Shown here: piece after piece, positions 1-6,797 of the stretch
Numbering within the stretch: the first letter of the stretch is position 1
Layout of the letters: every line of letters begins with the position of its first letter
Assembly: GCA_902801415.1 (NCBI GenBank)
Contig: CADCIK010000051.1
Location: 1-35,626, forward strand
Direction of reading: 5' to 3'
Length of the DNA: 35,626 bases
DNA from: an uncultured Lachnospiraceae bacterium
GTDB lineage: Bacteria > Bacillota > Clostridia > Lachnospirales > Lachnospiraceae
Notes under the pieces: model-generated
What the model saw: the letters and a program-made list of their open reading frames with translations, nothing else
What the model was told of the DNA's origin: nothing
Databases searched by the model: none
Program-made: the position numbers and the translations under genes

Positions 1-3
1 AAA

Positions 4-26
4 GGGCGCGAAGCGCCGCATTTTTG
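4..26. terminator. Possible intrinsic terminator at window start
   Basis: A short GC stem (GGCGC-GAA-GCGCC, 5-17) is followed by GCA and five T residues. It would end a gene lying upstream of the window. The stem is only 5 bp, so this is tentative. Confidence 0.4.
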
Positions 27-149
27 TGGCTTTTTGTCAAGTAGTTTATTAAAAAAGGCAGGTAGTTCCTTAACTTAATAGAAACTACCTACCATTGGGA
101 ACAGACTCTGTGAGTCGAGGAACATGTTCGGTGACCCATGTAACAATTT

Positions 150-241
150 CGTAATGGGGTCTGACCCCATTACGCCTACCATTGGGGTCAGACCCCATTA
201 CGCTATGTAACAACTTTGTAATGGGGTCAGACCCCTATTAC
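150..241. repeat. Three copies of a GGGGTCAGACCCC palindromic repeat
   Basis: Three copies of a palindrome built on TGGGGTC-N-GACCCCA lie in tandem. The copy at 150-174 is perfect (12-bp arms, CGTAATGGGGTC and its complement, around one T). The copies at about 181-202 and 215-241 are slightly degenerate. The last ends about 16 bp before the acetyltransferase start. It resembles REP-type intergenic repeats; no protein-coding signal was seen. Confidence 0.75.
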
Positions 242-257
242 GATATAAGGAGACTTA

Positions 258-800
258 ATGGACGAAATCAGGATAGACATGCGCGACAAAAGCTATCAGA
301 ATGCGGCAGCCGGCGCCCGCAACGAGGAGCTGGTGTTCAAGCTCAACCATACATTGCCGACTTCGCAGGAATACAAGGACATCCTTCATGAGTTGTTCGA
401 CGGCCGCATCGGCGACAATTCGTTCCTACATGCGCCGCTTGCCGGCGCTGCGTTCGAAAAGATCACGATTGGCAGCGGCGTGTATATAAACAGCAATTTG
501 TTGGCAATGGCGAGGGGCGGCATAACGATCGAAGACGATGTGCAGATCGCCGCCAACGTGCAGCTCCTGACCAACAACCATGATCCATATGACAGGCAGA
601 TCCTCACGTGCAAGCCCATCGTGATCAGGAAAGGTGCGTGGATCGGGGCCGGCGCAACCATCCTGCCGGGTGTGACGGTCGGAAAATACGCCATCGTAGG
701 CGCGGCGTCCGTGGTGACGCGCGATGTGGGTGATTACGAGGTTGTAGTCGGTAATCCCGCCCGACAGGTCAGAAAGTTGGACGCGGAGAGGTTTGAGTGA
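258..800 (+). CDS. Hexapeptide-repeat (LbH) O-acetyltransferase, maltose/galactoside acetyltransferase type
   Basis: The 180-residue protein should transfer acetyl from acetyl-CoA to a sugar or similar hydroxyl in the cytoplasm; the true acceptor is unknown. An N-terminal helical part (about 1-60) resembles the maltose acetyltransferase cap. From about 68 to 165 it shows left-handed beta-helix repeats of the [IV]-G-x-x-x form (ITIGSGVYI, ITIEDDVQI, PIVIRKGAWIGAGATILPGVTVG). The TNNHDPYDR segment carries the expected catalytic His, H108. Length matches the family (about 180-200). The ATG is preceded by ATAAGGAG at a normal distance. The 3' end abuts the remnant of a toxin-antitoxin copy. Confidence 0.88.
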   Translation: MDEIRIDMRDKSYQNAAAGARNEELVFKLNHTLPTSQEYKDILHELFDGRIGDNSFLHAPLAGAAFEKITIGSGVYINSNLLAMARGGITIEDDVQIAANVQLLTNNHDPYDRQILTCKPIVIRKGAWIGAGATILPGVTVGKYAIVGAASVVTRDVGDYEVVVGNPARQVRKLDAERFE

Positions 801-819
801 AATAGTAGAAATAGACACA

Positions 820-946
820 GAAATAGCCGCCCCGTCCTGAGAAAACGAGCGGCTACTCTGTGTAGTTAATCTAATTTGATGGGCTGACCGTCTATCGGCA
901 GCACATTTTCTAACTTAAATATACCTCCATCCTCAATTTAAATCAA
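820..946 (-). ncRNA. Solitary antitoxin RNA (copy 1) of the type I toxin-antitoxin family
   Basis: On the minus strand a promoter reads TTGATT (complement of 941-946), 17 bp, TATATT (complement of 918-923), with an expected start near 911. The transcript would run left through GACGGTCAGCCC into a hairpin (AATAGCCGC at about 827-835 paired with GCGGCTA). This matches the antitoxin halves of the two complete cassettes at 1215-1334 and 2208-2328. Only the last few toxin codons (TQK-stop, about 818-830) remain on the plus strand; the toxin start and promoter are gone, replaced by the acetyltransferase end. Expression is inferred from the promoter alone. Confidence 0.6.
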
Positions 947-979
947 GGGTGGTGTATGGTTCACGGTGTTATAACCGCT

Positions 980-1118
980 TTGCCATACAGGGAGCACACA
1001 GATTATAATAATGAAGTGCTGCCAATAACGGTAGGCGGTTAGCCCTCTGCGGAGGGACTGTGACCCTCCGATTACATAGAAACCCACATGGGAATCTGCA
1101 GGAAAGGAGGGCTGAACC
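980..1118 (+). promoter_or_regulatory. Toxin promoter and SD-sequestering leader (copy 2)
   Basis: TTGCCA (980-985), 18 bp, TATAAT (1004-1009) predicts a start near 1016 and a leader of about 105 nt. Within it GGTTAGCCCTC (1037-1047) is complementary to the Shine-Dalgarno region GAGGGCTGAACC (1107-1118) apart from one bulged base, so the full-length mRNA could mask its own ribosome site. The same pair of segments is kept in the other cassette. Long-range SD masking is known in type I toxin mRNAs; the structure here is my inference. Confidence 0.6.
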
Positions 1119-1119
1119 A

Positions 1120-1221
1120 ATGGAAGTGATCGGAGTAATCATCGGTGTGCTGAGTTTATGCGCGACCTTTTTCACTGTCGGTTACCAGATTGGTAAGGAT
1201 AGTAATAATACACAGAAATAG
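1120..1221 (+). CDS. Small membrane toxin, putative holin-like type I toxin (copy 2)
   Basis: A 33-residue peptide with one hydrophobic segment (about 3-22, MEVIGVIIGVLSLCATFF...) ends in a polar tail with GYQIGKDS and NTQK. This is the size and layout of Firmicute putative holin-like toxins (Hol-Tox) and of Fst-like membrane toxins, which depolarise the membrane when the antisense RNA is absent. A strong AAAGGAGGG (1103-1111) precedes the ATG. The stop codon TAG lies inside the left arm of the shared terminator hairpin. The protein from 2113 is a near copy, with differences mostly conservative or silent. The family name rests on pattern recognition; membrane toxicity is not shown by the sequence. 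Confidence 0.68.
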   Translation: MEVIGVIIGVLSLCATFFTVGYQIGKDSNNTQK

Positions 1222-1254
1222 CCGCCCCAGTCTGACAAACTAAGCGGCTATTTC
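1215..1254. terminator. Bidirectional terminator shared by toxin mRNA and antisense RNA (copy 2)
   Basis: Eleven-bp perfect stem, GAAATAGCCGC (1215-1225) with GCGGCTATTTC (1244-1254), loop of 18 nt. The toxin stop codon TAG (1219-1221) is inside the stem. A/T flanks on both sides allow use in both directions. The equivalent stem in copy 3 differs by paired changes. Confidence 0.75.
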
Positions 1255-1334
1255 GTAGCTTATTAATCGGACTAACCGTCTATCGGCAGTACATTTTCTT
1301 ATTCAAATATAGCATTATACAAGAAAAGTGTCAA
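1215..1334 (-). ncRNA. Antisense antitoxin RNA with promoter (copy 2)
   Basis: Minus-strand promoter TTGACA (complement of 1329-1334), 17 bp, TATATT (complement of 1306-1311); start expected near 1299. The RNA would run leftward, converge on the toxin mRNA and end at the shared hairpin, overlapping the toxin 3' end. Its 5' part carries CTGCCGATAGACGGTTAG, similar to a segment of the toxin leader (CTGCCAATAACGGTAG...GGTTAG). The arrangement parallels Fst/par RNA I-RNA II, but the RNA boundaries are inferred. Confidence 0.65.
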
Positions 1335-1382
1335 TTTGGCCGCAGATTGTGCTATTCGATATAAGCCAGAAGGGAAGTGAAG

Positions 1383-1922
1383 ATGATGGGGCGATTTGCA
1401 AATATACTGATCATCATACTGGAGATTCTGGGGCTTCGAGTCAGCATCGGTGATCGCAAATGGAGGATTTTTGCGTATTATACACAGATCTCAAATCTGA
1501 TCACGATTGTCTCTTCGATCGTATATGTATTCACGGGAGGGCCGGCTTGGCTGCGATATACGAGCGCCTGCATGCTGACGATGACATTTGCGGTCACACT
1601 TTTTATTCTGGTGCCGTTTGGCGGCGGATTCCGAAGGCTCATGTTGTCGGGAAACGGGCTGTATCATCATACACTATGCCCGGTGTTGTCAGTTATTTCT
1701 TATATATTATGGGAAGGCCATTCGTCAGCATGGATGATTCCGGTGGCGATCACATTTGTGTATGGGATCGTTATGATGTATATGAATTACAGAGAGTGGT
1801 TCGATGGGCCATATCCGTTTTTCAGGGTGAACCATCAAAGCAGACTGGCGACGGTATTCTGGATAGCGGCGCTGACCGGAATGATCACGGTAATCTCGCT
1901 GGTTATGCGGTGGATCGCGTGA
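1383..1922 (+). CDS. Pr6Pr-like (FAR-17a/AIG1-like) six-helix membrane protein
   Basis: About 179 residues with roughly six hydrophobic segments. Features typical of the Pr6Pr group are a 'YYTQISNL' stretch in the second helix region, a conserved His pair (GLYHHTLCPVLS) and a loop reading DGPYPFF. Biochemical function of the bacterial members is not established; some relatives in the wider superfamily are hydrolases. A GTG at 1377 is possible, but AGAAGGGA (1369-1375) sits at proper distance from the ATG at 1383. The gene lies alone between two toxin-antitoxin cassettes, so it may be mobilised or duplicated with them. Confidence 0.68.
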   Translation: MMGRFANILIIILEILGLRVSIGDRKWRIFAYYTQISNLITIVSSIVYVFTGGPAWLRYTSACMLTMTFAVTLFILVPFGGGFRRLMLSGNGLYHHTLCPVLSVISYILWEGHSSAWMIPVAITFVYGIVMMYMNYREWFDGPYPFFRVNHQSRLATVFWIAALTGMITVISLVMRWIA

Positions 1923-1972
1923 GGAACAGCTGGTGTTTTATATGAGATATGATTTACGGTGTTATATCCGCT

Positions 1973-2111
1973 TTGCCATATATGGAGCACAGAGATTATA
2001 ATAATGAAGTGCTGCCAATAACGGTAGGCGGTTAGCCCTCTACGGAGGGACTGTGACTCTCCGATTACATAGAAACCCACTTGGGAATCTGAAGAAAAGG
2101 AGGGCTGAACC
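1973..2111 (+). promoter_or_regulatory. Toxin promoter and SD-sequestering leader (copy 3)
   Basis: TTGCCA (1973-1978), 18 bp, TATAAT (1997-2002). The leader keeps GGTTAGCCCTC (2030-2040), able to pair with GAGGGCTGAACC (2100-2111) over the ribosome site, as in copy 2. Confidence 0.6.
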
Positions 2112-2112
2112 A

Positions 2113-2214
2113 ATGGAAGTGGTCGGAGTAATTATTGGTGTGCTCAGTATGTGCGCAACCTTTTTTGCTATCGGTTACCAGATTGGTAAGGATAGTAGTA
2201 ATACACAGAAATGA
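2113..2214 (+). CDS. Small membrane toxin, putative holin-like type I toxin (copy 3)
   Basis: A 33-residue peptide nearly identical to the one at 1120: MEVVGVIIGVLSMCATFF at the start, the same GYQIGKDS and the same NTQK tail. Replacements are I4V, L13M, T19A, V20I and N30S. A strong AAAGGAGGG lies about 7 nt before the ATG. The stop is TGA instead of TAG, and the change is matched on the other arm of the hairpin (2236-2246). One transmembrane segment; predicted membrane-acting type I toxin, with the same uncertainty about family name as copy 2. Confidence 0.68.
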   Translation: MEVVGVIIGVLSMCATFFAIGYQIGKDSSNTQK

Positions 2215-2246
2215 CCGCCCCTCCAGCCAAGGTTAGCGGTCATTTC
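2208..2246. terminator. Bidirectional terminator shared by toxin mRNA and antisense RNA (copy 3)
   Basis: Stem GAAATGACCGC (2208-2218) with GCGGTCATTTC (2236-2246). Relative to copy 2, TAGCC became TGACC and GGCTA became GGTCA, keeping every pair. The loop sequence is unrelated to copy 2, which argues that the stem itself is under selection. Confidence 0.78.
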
Positions 2247-2328
2247 ACATGACTTATAATTCGGGCTGACCGTCAACCGGCAGCACATTTTCTAATTCGA
2301 ATATAGCATTATGCAAGTGAAGTGTCAA
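2208..2328 (-). ncRNA. Antisense antitoxin RNA with promoter (copy 3)
   Basis: Minus-strand promoter TTGACA (complement of 2323-2328), 17 bp, TATATT (complement of 2300-2305), start near 2293. The RNA 5' region contains GACGGTCAGCCC. Its GGTCAGCCC is complementary to the toxin ribosome-site region GGGCTGAACC with one bulge, so the RNA could mask translation as well as pair at the 3' end. Boundaries inferred. Confidence 0.65.
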
Positions 2329-2354
2329 TTCATGCAGATAAGGAGGCCGGCATT

Positions 2355-2849
2355 ATGACCGCTCAAGGAAAGGATATTAATATGAAAACTTTAGTAGCAT
2401 ATTTCAGTGCAGAGAGCGGCAGAACCGCAAGTGTAGCAGAGAAAATGGCAAATGCGATCGGCGCAGATCTGTTCGAGATCAAGCCTGAGAAGCCGTATTC
2501 AGCTGCGGATCTCAACTACATGAATCCTGTCTCACGCTGCAATCGAGAATTCTTTGCCAAAAAACAGGTGCCCGTATCAGGCAAAATCCAGAACTTCGAG
2601 GATTATGACCTCGTCCTGATCGGTTTCCCGATCTGGTACGGTTGCGCACCGCTTGTGGTGAACACTTTCTGCGCCGGATACGATTGGACCGGGAAGAAAG
2701 TTGCAGCCTTTGCAACCTCCGGCGGCAGCGGAATTGGCAAAACAGCGTCCAAGCTGGCACCTTACGTCAAAGGCGCGGACATTCTTGACGCGCGCCTCCT
2801 GAACGGAGCCGGGGCGGATGAGATCAAAGCGTGGGTTGAGAGTTTGTGA
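2355..2849 (+). CDS. Flavodoxin-family protein
   Basis: 164 residues with a flavodoxin fold: beta-1 MKTLVAYFSAESGRTASVA supplies the FMN phosphate loop (S-x-E-S-G-R-T-A), then ADLFEIKPEKPYSAADLNY, DLVLIGFPIWYG (residues holding the isoalloxazine ring) and a Gly-rich AFATSGGSGIG strand. It resembles the 'flavodoxin_4' group of Clostridia, likely an FMN electron carrier or NAD(P)H-dependent reductase partner; the redox partner is unknown. A perfect AAGGAGG (2340-2346) lies 8 nt before the ATG at 2355. A start at 2382 (MKTLVAYFS) with GGAAAGGA upstream is an alternative. The antisense promoter of cassette copy 3 ends just before it and fires away from it. Confidence 0.85.
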   Translation: MTAQGKDINMKTLVAYFSAESGRTASVAEKMANAIGADLFEIKPEKPYSAADLNYMNPVSRCNREFFAKKQVPVSGKIQNFEDYDLVLIGFPIWYGCAPLVVNTFCAGYDWTGKKVAAFATSGGSGIGKTASKLAPYVKGADILDARLLNGAGADEIKAWVESL

Positions 2850-2924
2850 TCAACGACAAGACTGACATTCACAATCCAGTTAAAACAGCCCCACAAACCC
2901 AAACTACAACAGGAGACTAACACC

Positions 2925-4112
2925 ATGACCGACAAAGCGAACATTCTCGTTATGGGACCTGCCGGCGCAGGCAAGTCGACGCTGATCAACGCAGTGACCG
3001 GCAAGGAAGTTGCCAGAATAAACGACGGCAGGCGCGGGACCGAGAAACTGGCAGCTTATGAGTCCGACGAGCTGAATCTGCGGCTGATCGACAGCCGGGG
3101 ATTCGGGGATGGATTCTGGGACTCGCAGAAAACGATCCGGGATATGAGCAGGTGGATGAGGGCCGGCCTCAAGGGCGACAGACCGCTGATCCAAATGCTT
3201 TGGTTCTGCGTGGATGCGTCGTCCAAGCACTTATCTGCCCGCACGATCAGGACCGTAGAATTTGTCAAGCGTGAATGGAAGGACATTCCCGTCATCGTTG
3301 TGCTGACCAAGTCTTACTTCCCCGACGAAGATCAGGAAAACATCAAAATGGTGGAAGACGCTTTCCGCAAAGCAACCCGGAACAATTGGCTGCCTGTTGG
3401 CAAAGGGCGGCCTATTAGGAACAAAGAGCACCCCGCTGAGAACAAGGGCATGCCTGTAGCGATTATTCCTGTTTTGGCAAAGCCGCTTAAGAGCATGCCT
3501 GCTGTGCCGCGCGGGATTGAGGAACTGATCAAGGCGACGGAGGAGCATCTCGACGATGCGCTCAAAGATTCGGAAGAGGCTGTGTATCGCTATGATCTGA
3601 AGCGCAAGCGGATGAATGCGCACGCGCTGACAGTTTTGGCGACTTCTTCGGCGGCTGCCGTTGGGGCGGTTCCGCTCAACCTGCCGGATTCGGTCGTGCT
3701 CTCCACAATGGAAACCGCGCTGATCTCGAGCATTGCCAAAATATACAAGCTCGACAAGAAGGACGACCGCATGCAGAAGGTCATGGCCAGGATCATCGAA
3801 GCGGGGGCGGTGAGCATGACAGCGAAGATGGCACTCAACCAGCTCAAGATGATCCCCGGCGTCGCCAACATCGCGGCTGATGTCCTGAATGCTGTGGTCG
3901 CGGGCGCGATCGTGTTCGGAATCGGTGAGGCTTCGGGCGTCATCATGGAGAAGGTCTACCTGGGCGAGATCGACGAGGAGAATCTTGACTGGATCAACAA
4001 GGTCGTGAACGGCAAGATGGGAAGCGTGGTCGGCAAGGTGGTCCGGATGGTCGCCTCCAACGACGGCAAGATCAACGTCAAGGAAATTATCGAGTCGCTG
4101 GGGAAGAAATAG
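2925..4112 (+). CDS. P-loop GTPase with C-terminal hydrophobic (DUF697-like) domain
   Basis: 395 residues. The N-terminal G domain has G1 GPAGAGKST (11-19), a likely G2 Thr at T39, G3 DSRG (56-59) and a degenerate G4, TKSY (128-131), in place of (N/T)KxD. After a variable region (about 150-225) come Ala/Val-rich hydrophobic helices (about 230-270 and 305-345) and a short charged tail. This layout fits the Era-like GTPases that carry DUF697 or similar membrane-proximal regions; function is unknown, possibly membrane stress. AGGAG lies 9 nt before the ATG. It is single, ended by a clear terminator. Confidence 0.75.
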   Translation: MTDKANILVMGPAGAGKSTLINAVTGKEVARINDGRRGTEKLAAYESDELNLRLIDSRGFGDGFWDSQKTIRDMSRWMRAGLKGDRPLIQMLWFCVDASSKHLSARTIRTVEFVKREWKDIPVIVVLTKSYFPDEDQENIKMVEDAFRKATRNNWLPVGKGRPIRNKEHPAENKGMPVAIIPVLAKPLKSMPAVPRGIEELIKATEEHLDDALKDSEEAVYRYDLKRKRMNAHALTVLATSSAAAVGAVPLNLPDSVVLSTMETALISSIAKIYKLDKKDDRMQKVMARIIEAGAVSMTAKMALNQLKMIPGVANIAADVLNAVVAGAIVFGIGEASGVIMEKVYLGEIDEENLDWINKVVNGKMGSVVGKVVRMVASNDGKINVKEIIESLGKK

Positions 4113-4122
4113 GAATTTATAG

Positions 4123-4174
4123 GGCGGATGCAGGCGCTGAAGAGTAGTTTTCAGTGTCTGCGTCCGCCTTTTTT
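4123..4174 (+). terminator. Intrinsic terminator of the GTPase gene
   Basis: GGCGGATGCAG (4123-4133) pairs with CTGCGTCCGCC (4158-4168) with one bulge region (GCGCTGA/TCAGTG), followed by TTTTTT (4169-4174). Confidence 0.88.
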
Positions 4175-4660
4175 CATGATTTTTAGACGATATTTCGTTG
4201 GCTTTAATTTGTTGGGTACAGAAGGATACTAATTGCAAAAAAGTTCCAAAGGAAAATTTGCTAAACGCCTGATAATACGAAATGACGCATAGGAAGTGGT
4301 CGATATTTTGAATGAGCTCTGAAAAGTTGGGCACAGGAGGGAGAAGAGAGCTTCTGCTGTACCTAATTTCATGTATTTAATATTGATAATTGAGCAAAAC
4401 CGTGGGAACTTTTTTGGGGAAAAGCTTCTGCTGTACCCAAACGCTGACAAAGAAGCCAAAACCAAGCAGCGCGCAGGGGAAAAAGCCAAAAAAGAGATGC
4501 ACCCACGACAGCACGCAGTGGAACTTTTTGGGGAAAAAGCTTCTGCTGTACCCAACCGCTGACAAGGAAGCCAAAAACAAGCGGCGCGCAGGAGAAAAAG
4601 CCAAAAAAGAGATGCACCCGCAGCAGCGAGCACCCGCCTCAACAATTAAAAAACATCAAT
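4175..4660. repeat. Noncoding repeat array A
   Basis: No gene is credible here. The array has a 10-11 bp motif GTTGGGYACAG at 4211-4221 and 4326-4336 on the plus strand, and inverted (CTGTACCYAA) at 4357-4366, 4431-4440 and 4546-4556. Two tandem units of about 115 bp lie at 4402-4517 and 4518-4632. The units share AACTTTTTTGGGGAAAAGC, the motif, CGCTGACAAAGAAGCC and GCCAAAAAAGAGATGCACCC. All six frames are fairly open because the repeat is short of stop codons, not because it codes. The motif recurs, slightly changed, in array C (24811-25243). Confidence 0.75.
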
Positions 4661-4677
4661 TATCAGGTTTAGATATC

Positions 4678-4705
4678 TTGTAATTGCATTTTGACATGAT
4701 ATAAT
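4678..4705 (+). promoter_or_regulatory. Candidate promoter of the opp operon
   Basis: TTGTAA (4678-4683), 16 bp, TATAAT (4700-4705), about 107 bp before oppB. Between it and the gene an inverted repeat CAGTCTA (4719-4725) / TAGACTG (4751-4757) could be an operator or leader hairpin. Confidence 0.45.
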
Positions 4706-4812
4706 TTATTTTTATATGCAGTCTACAAAGAATTCTTGCTTTTTAAACGATAGACTGTATATATTTAAGCAATATATGCTTTAGCAAATTAAAACTGGAA
4801 AGGGGAAACACC

Positions 4813-5724
4813 ATGACTCGGTACATTGTTAAAAGAGTCCTGCTGGCTATCGTGAGTGTATTTATCATTTGCGCGATCACGTTCTTCGCCATGAATGCGA
4901 TTCCCGGAGGACCCTTCAACTCAGAAAAGGCACTATCGGAGGCGACCAAGCAGGCTCTCGAGGCGAGATACAACCTGGATAAGCCTGTTCCGGTGCAGTT
5001 TGTTCTTTATTTAAAGAACCTCATGCACGGAGATTTCGGCGTATCGCTCAAGACCGGCCGCGATATTAAGGATACACTGCTTTCTTGCTTTAAGGTATCC
5101 GGACGTCTGGGCCTGACGGCTGCTGTTCTGGCAGTTATTACAGGCATTATTCTGGGTTCCCTGGCAGCTCTGTTCAGAAACAGACTGATCGACCGAATCA
5201 TCGTGTTCTTTACAACGCTGTTCACGGCAATGCCTTCCTTCGTATTCGCTACATTCCTGATGCTGATCTTCTGCATCACGCTGAAGCTGCTGCCGGTCTG
5301 GGATGCGTCAAGTAAGTCGCTGATTTTGCCGGTCATCGCGCTGGCAGCTTATCCGACGGCGTATGTCACGCGACTTACCAAGACATCAATGCTTGACTCT
5401 CTTGGCCAGGACTACATCCGTACAGCAAGAGCTAAGGGTGTCCCGATGGTCAAGGTCATCTTCAAGCACGCGCTCAGAAACGCTCTGATCCCTGTTATTA
5501 CTTATGTAGGACCTATGCTGGCCTATATTTTGACAGGATCCCTTGTCGTAGAGAATATCTTCACGATCGGCGGTCTGGGACAGCAGTTCGTTAAGTCCAT
5601 CAACAACCGTGACTATCCCATGATCATGGCAACCACCATCTTCCTGGCAGTCGTTATGGTCATCTGCAACCTGCTCAGCGATATCGCTTACAAGGTTGTC
5701 GATCCCAGAATCACTTTGGACTAA
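4813..5724 (+). CDS. oppB: Oligopeptide ABC transporter permease OppB
   Basis: 303 residues, six predicted transmembrane segments, the first at the extreme N-terminus (about 7-29, VLLAIVSVFIICAITFFAMN), as in OppB/DppB. After it comes the family AIPGGPF signature. The cytoplasmic EAA loop reads DYIRTARAKGVPMVKVIFKH followed by ALRNALIPVITY (about 196-228), the contact to the ATPases. It forms the membrane channel with OppC for peptide uptake. AAAGGGGAAA precedes the ATG. The product ends 15 bp before oppC, and the operon order is oppB-C-D-F-A. The reading frame is intact, unlike the next two genes. Confidence 0.93.
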   Translation: MTRYIVKRVLLAIVSVFIICAITFFAMNAIPGGPFNSEKALSEATKQALEARYNLDKPVPVQFVLYLKNLMHGDFGVSLKTGRDIKDTLLSCFKVSGRLGLTAAVLAVITGIILGSLAALFRNRLIDRIIVFFTTLFTAMPSFVFATFLMLIFCITLKLLPVWDASSKSLILPVIALAAYPTAYVTRLTKTSMLDSLGQDYIRTARAKGVPMVKVIFKHALRNALIPVITYVGPMLAYILTGSLVVENIFTIGGLGQQFVKSINNRDYPMIMATTIFLAVVMVICNLLSDIAYKVVDPRITLD

Positions 5725-5739
5725 GGAGGGCAGGTTAGT

Positions 5740-6727
5740 ATGGAAGCAAAGAAAAATCCCTTAAGCATGCAGATCGATCCTGCTCTGTTCGAAGCCGCAA
5801 CTGAAGACGAGAAGCGGCAGGCGGACGTCATGAGCGAATCTACCACCTTCTTCAAGGACGGTATGAGAAAGCTCATGAAGAACCCGCTGGCAGTAGGCTC
5901 CATTATTGTCCTTCTGTTCATCATCCTCACAATTACAATTGCTCCGCTGGTTGTTCCTTATTCCTATTCGGATATCATCAAGGTCAACGGCAAGCGTGAC
6001 AGATCCAACAAGAACCTCGCGGCTTTTGAGTACTCCGAGATGGAGCAGAAGTACATCGACGAGGGCGGAGAAGTGTTCCCGCACATTATGGGAACAGATT
6101 CCCTTGGCCGTGACTACTTCATCCGTGTGGTCTACGGTGCAAGGATCTCCCTGATCGTCGGTCTCTTCGCCAGTATCCTGGTCCTGATCATCGGCGTCAT
6201 ATACGGGTCAATAGCCGGATATACGGGAGGGCGAACGGATCTGATCATGATGCGTATCGTCGATATCATATATTCGCTGCCGGACATGCTGATCATCATT
6301 TTGCTGGCAACTGTCCTGCGTGTTCGGTCTTCTGTACTGGGTCGGTATGGCCAGACTTGTTCGAGGCCAGATTTTGACGATCAAGAATAATGAGTACATC
6401 CTCGCGGCAAGATCCATCGGCGCTAAGCCCGCCCACATCATCCGCAAGCACATTATTCCTAACTGTATTTCGGTTATCATCATTACGACAGCTCTGCAGA
6501 TTCCTTCCGCGATCTTCACGGAGAGCTTTCTGTCATTCATCGGTATGGGCGTTAACGCTCCCATGCCTTCCCTGGGATCTCTTGCAAACTCGGCTCGTGA
6601 GGGCCTGCAGACCTATCCCATGCAGCTGGTTTATCCTGCGGTTCTGATCGTCCTGATCGTTCTGGCCTTCAACCTTCTCGGCGACGGCCTGCGTGACGCG
6701 TTCGATCCCAAGCTCAGAAGCAAATAA
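5740..6727 (+). pseudogene. oppC: Oligopeptide ABC permease OppC, broken by a frame change and internal loss
   Basis: Two frames together make OppC. 5740 to about 6318 gives the N-terminal part: a cytoplasmic leader, the first transmembrane segment at about 48-70, GTDSLGRD, then three helices up to YSLPDMLIIILLATVL. From about 6320 a second frame continues with FGLLYWVGMARLVRGQ, the EAA loop (NEYILAARSIGAKPAHIIRK) and the last helices. The frame changes at CTGCGTGTTCGG. From memory of the family, about 25 periplasmic-loop residues normally lie between 'LLATVL' and 'FGLLYWVG', so this looks like a deletion not divisible by three. Both halves read cleanly, so the event is recent or an assembly error. 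Confidence 0.82.
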
Positions 6728-6797
6728 GCAGCAGACGGGTCCGACGAAAGTTAACAAGAAGACGCTATTAGTATTGAAAGAGGAAAGCAGGTAAACC

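Larger units (their letters stand above)
958..1335. repeat. Toxin-antitoxin cassette, direct repeat copy 2 (partner 1952-2330)
   Basis: About 375 bp from TTCACGGTGTTATAACCG through the antisense promoter is repeated at 1952-2330 with only scattered substitutions. Each copy holds a sense promoter, a structured leader, a 33-codon toxin, a bidirectional hairpin and a convergent antisense promoter. The Pr6Pr-like gene lies between the two copies, so recombination between them would delete or amplify it. Confidence 0.85.
1952..2330. repeat. Toxin-antitoxin cassette, direct repeat copy 3
   Basis: Second full copy of the segment at 958-1335, same order and orientation. Both promoters keep identical -35/-10 spacings (18 and 17). 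Substitutions fall mostly at third codon positions of the toxin or as compensating pairs in the hairpin, so both copies look maintained. Confidence 0.85.

Noticed and set aside
3231-4334. 367-codon minus-strand frame across the GTPase
   Set aside because: Antisense to a convincing GTPase gene and runs through its terminator; Arg/His/Leu-rich product without a motif.
4229-4645. Overlapping open frames on both strands in array A (up to 138 codons)
   Set aside because: They arise from a tandem repeat free of stops in several frames at once; Phe/Leu/Cys-rich translation, no ribosome site.
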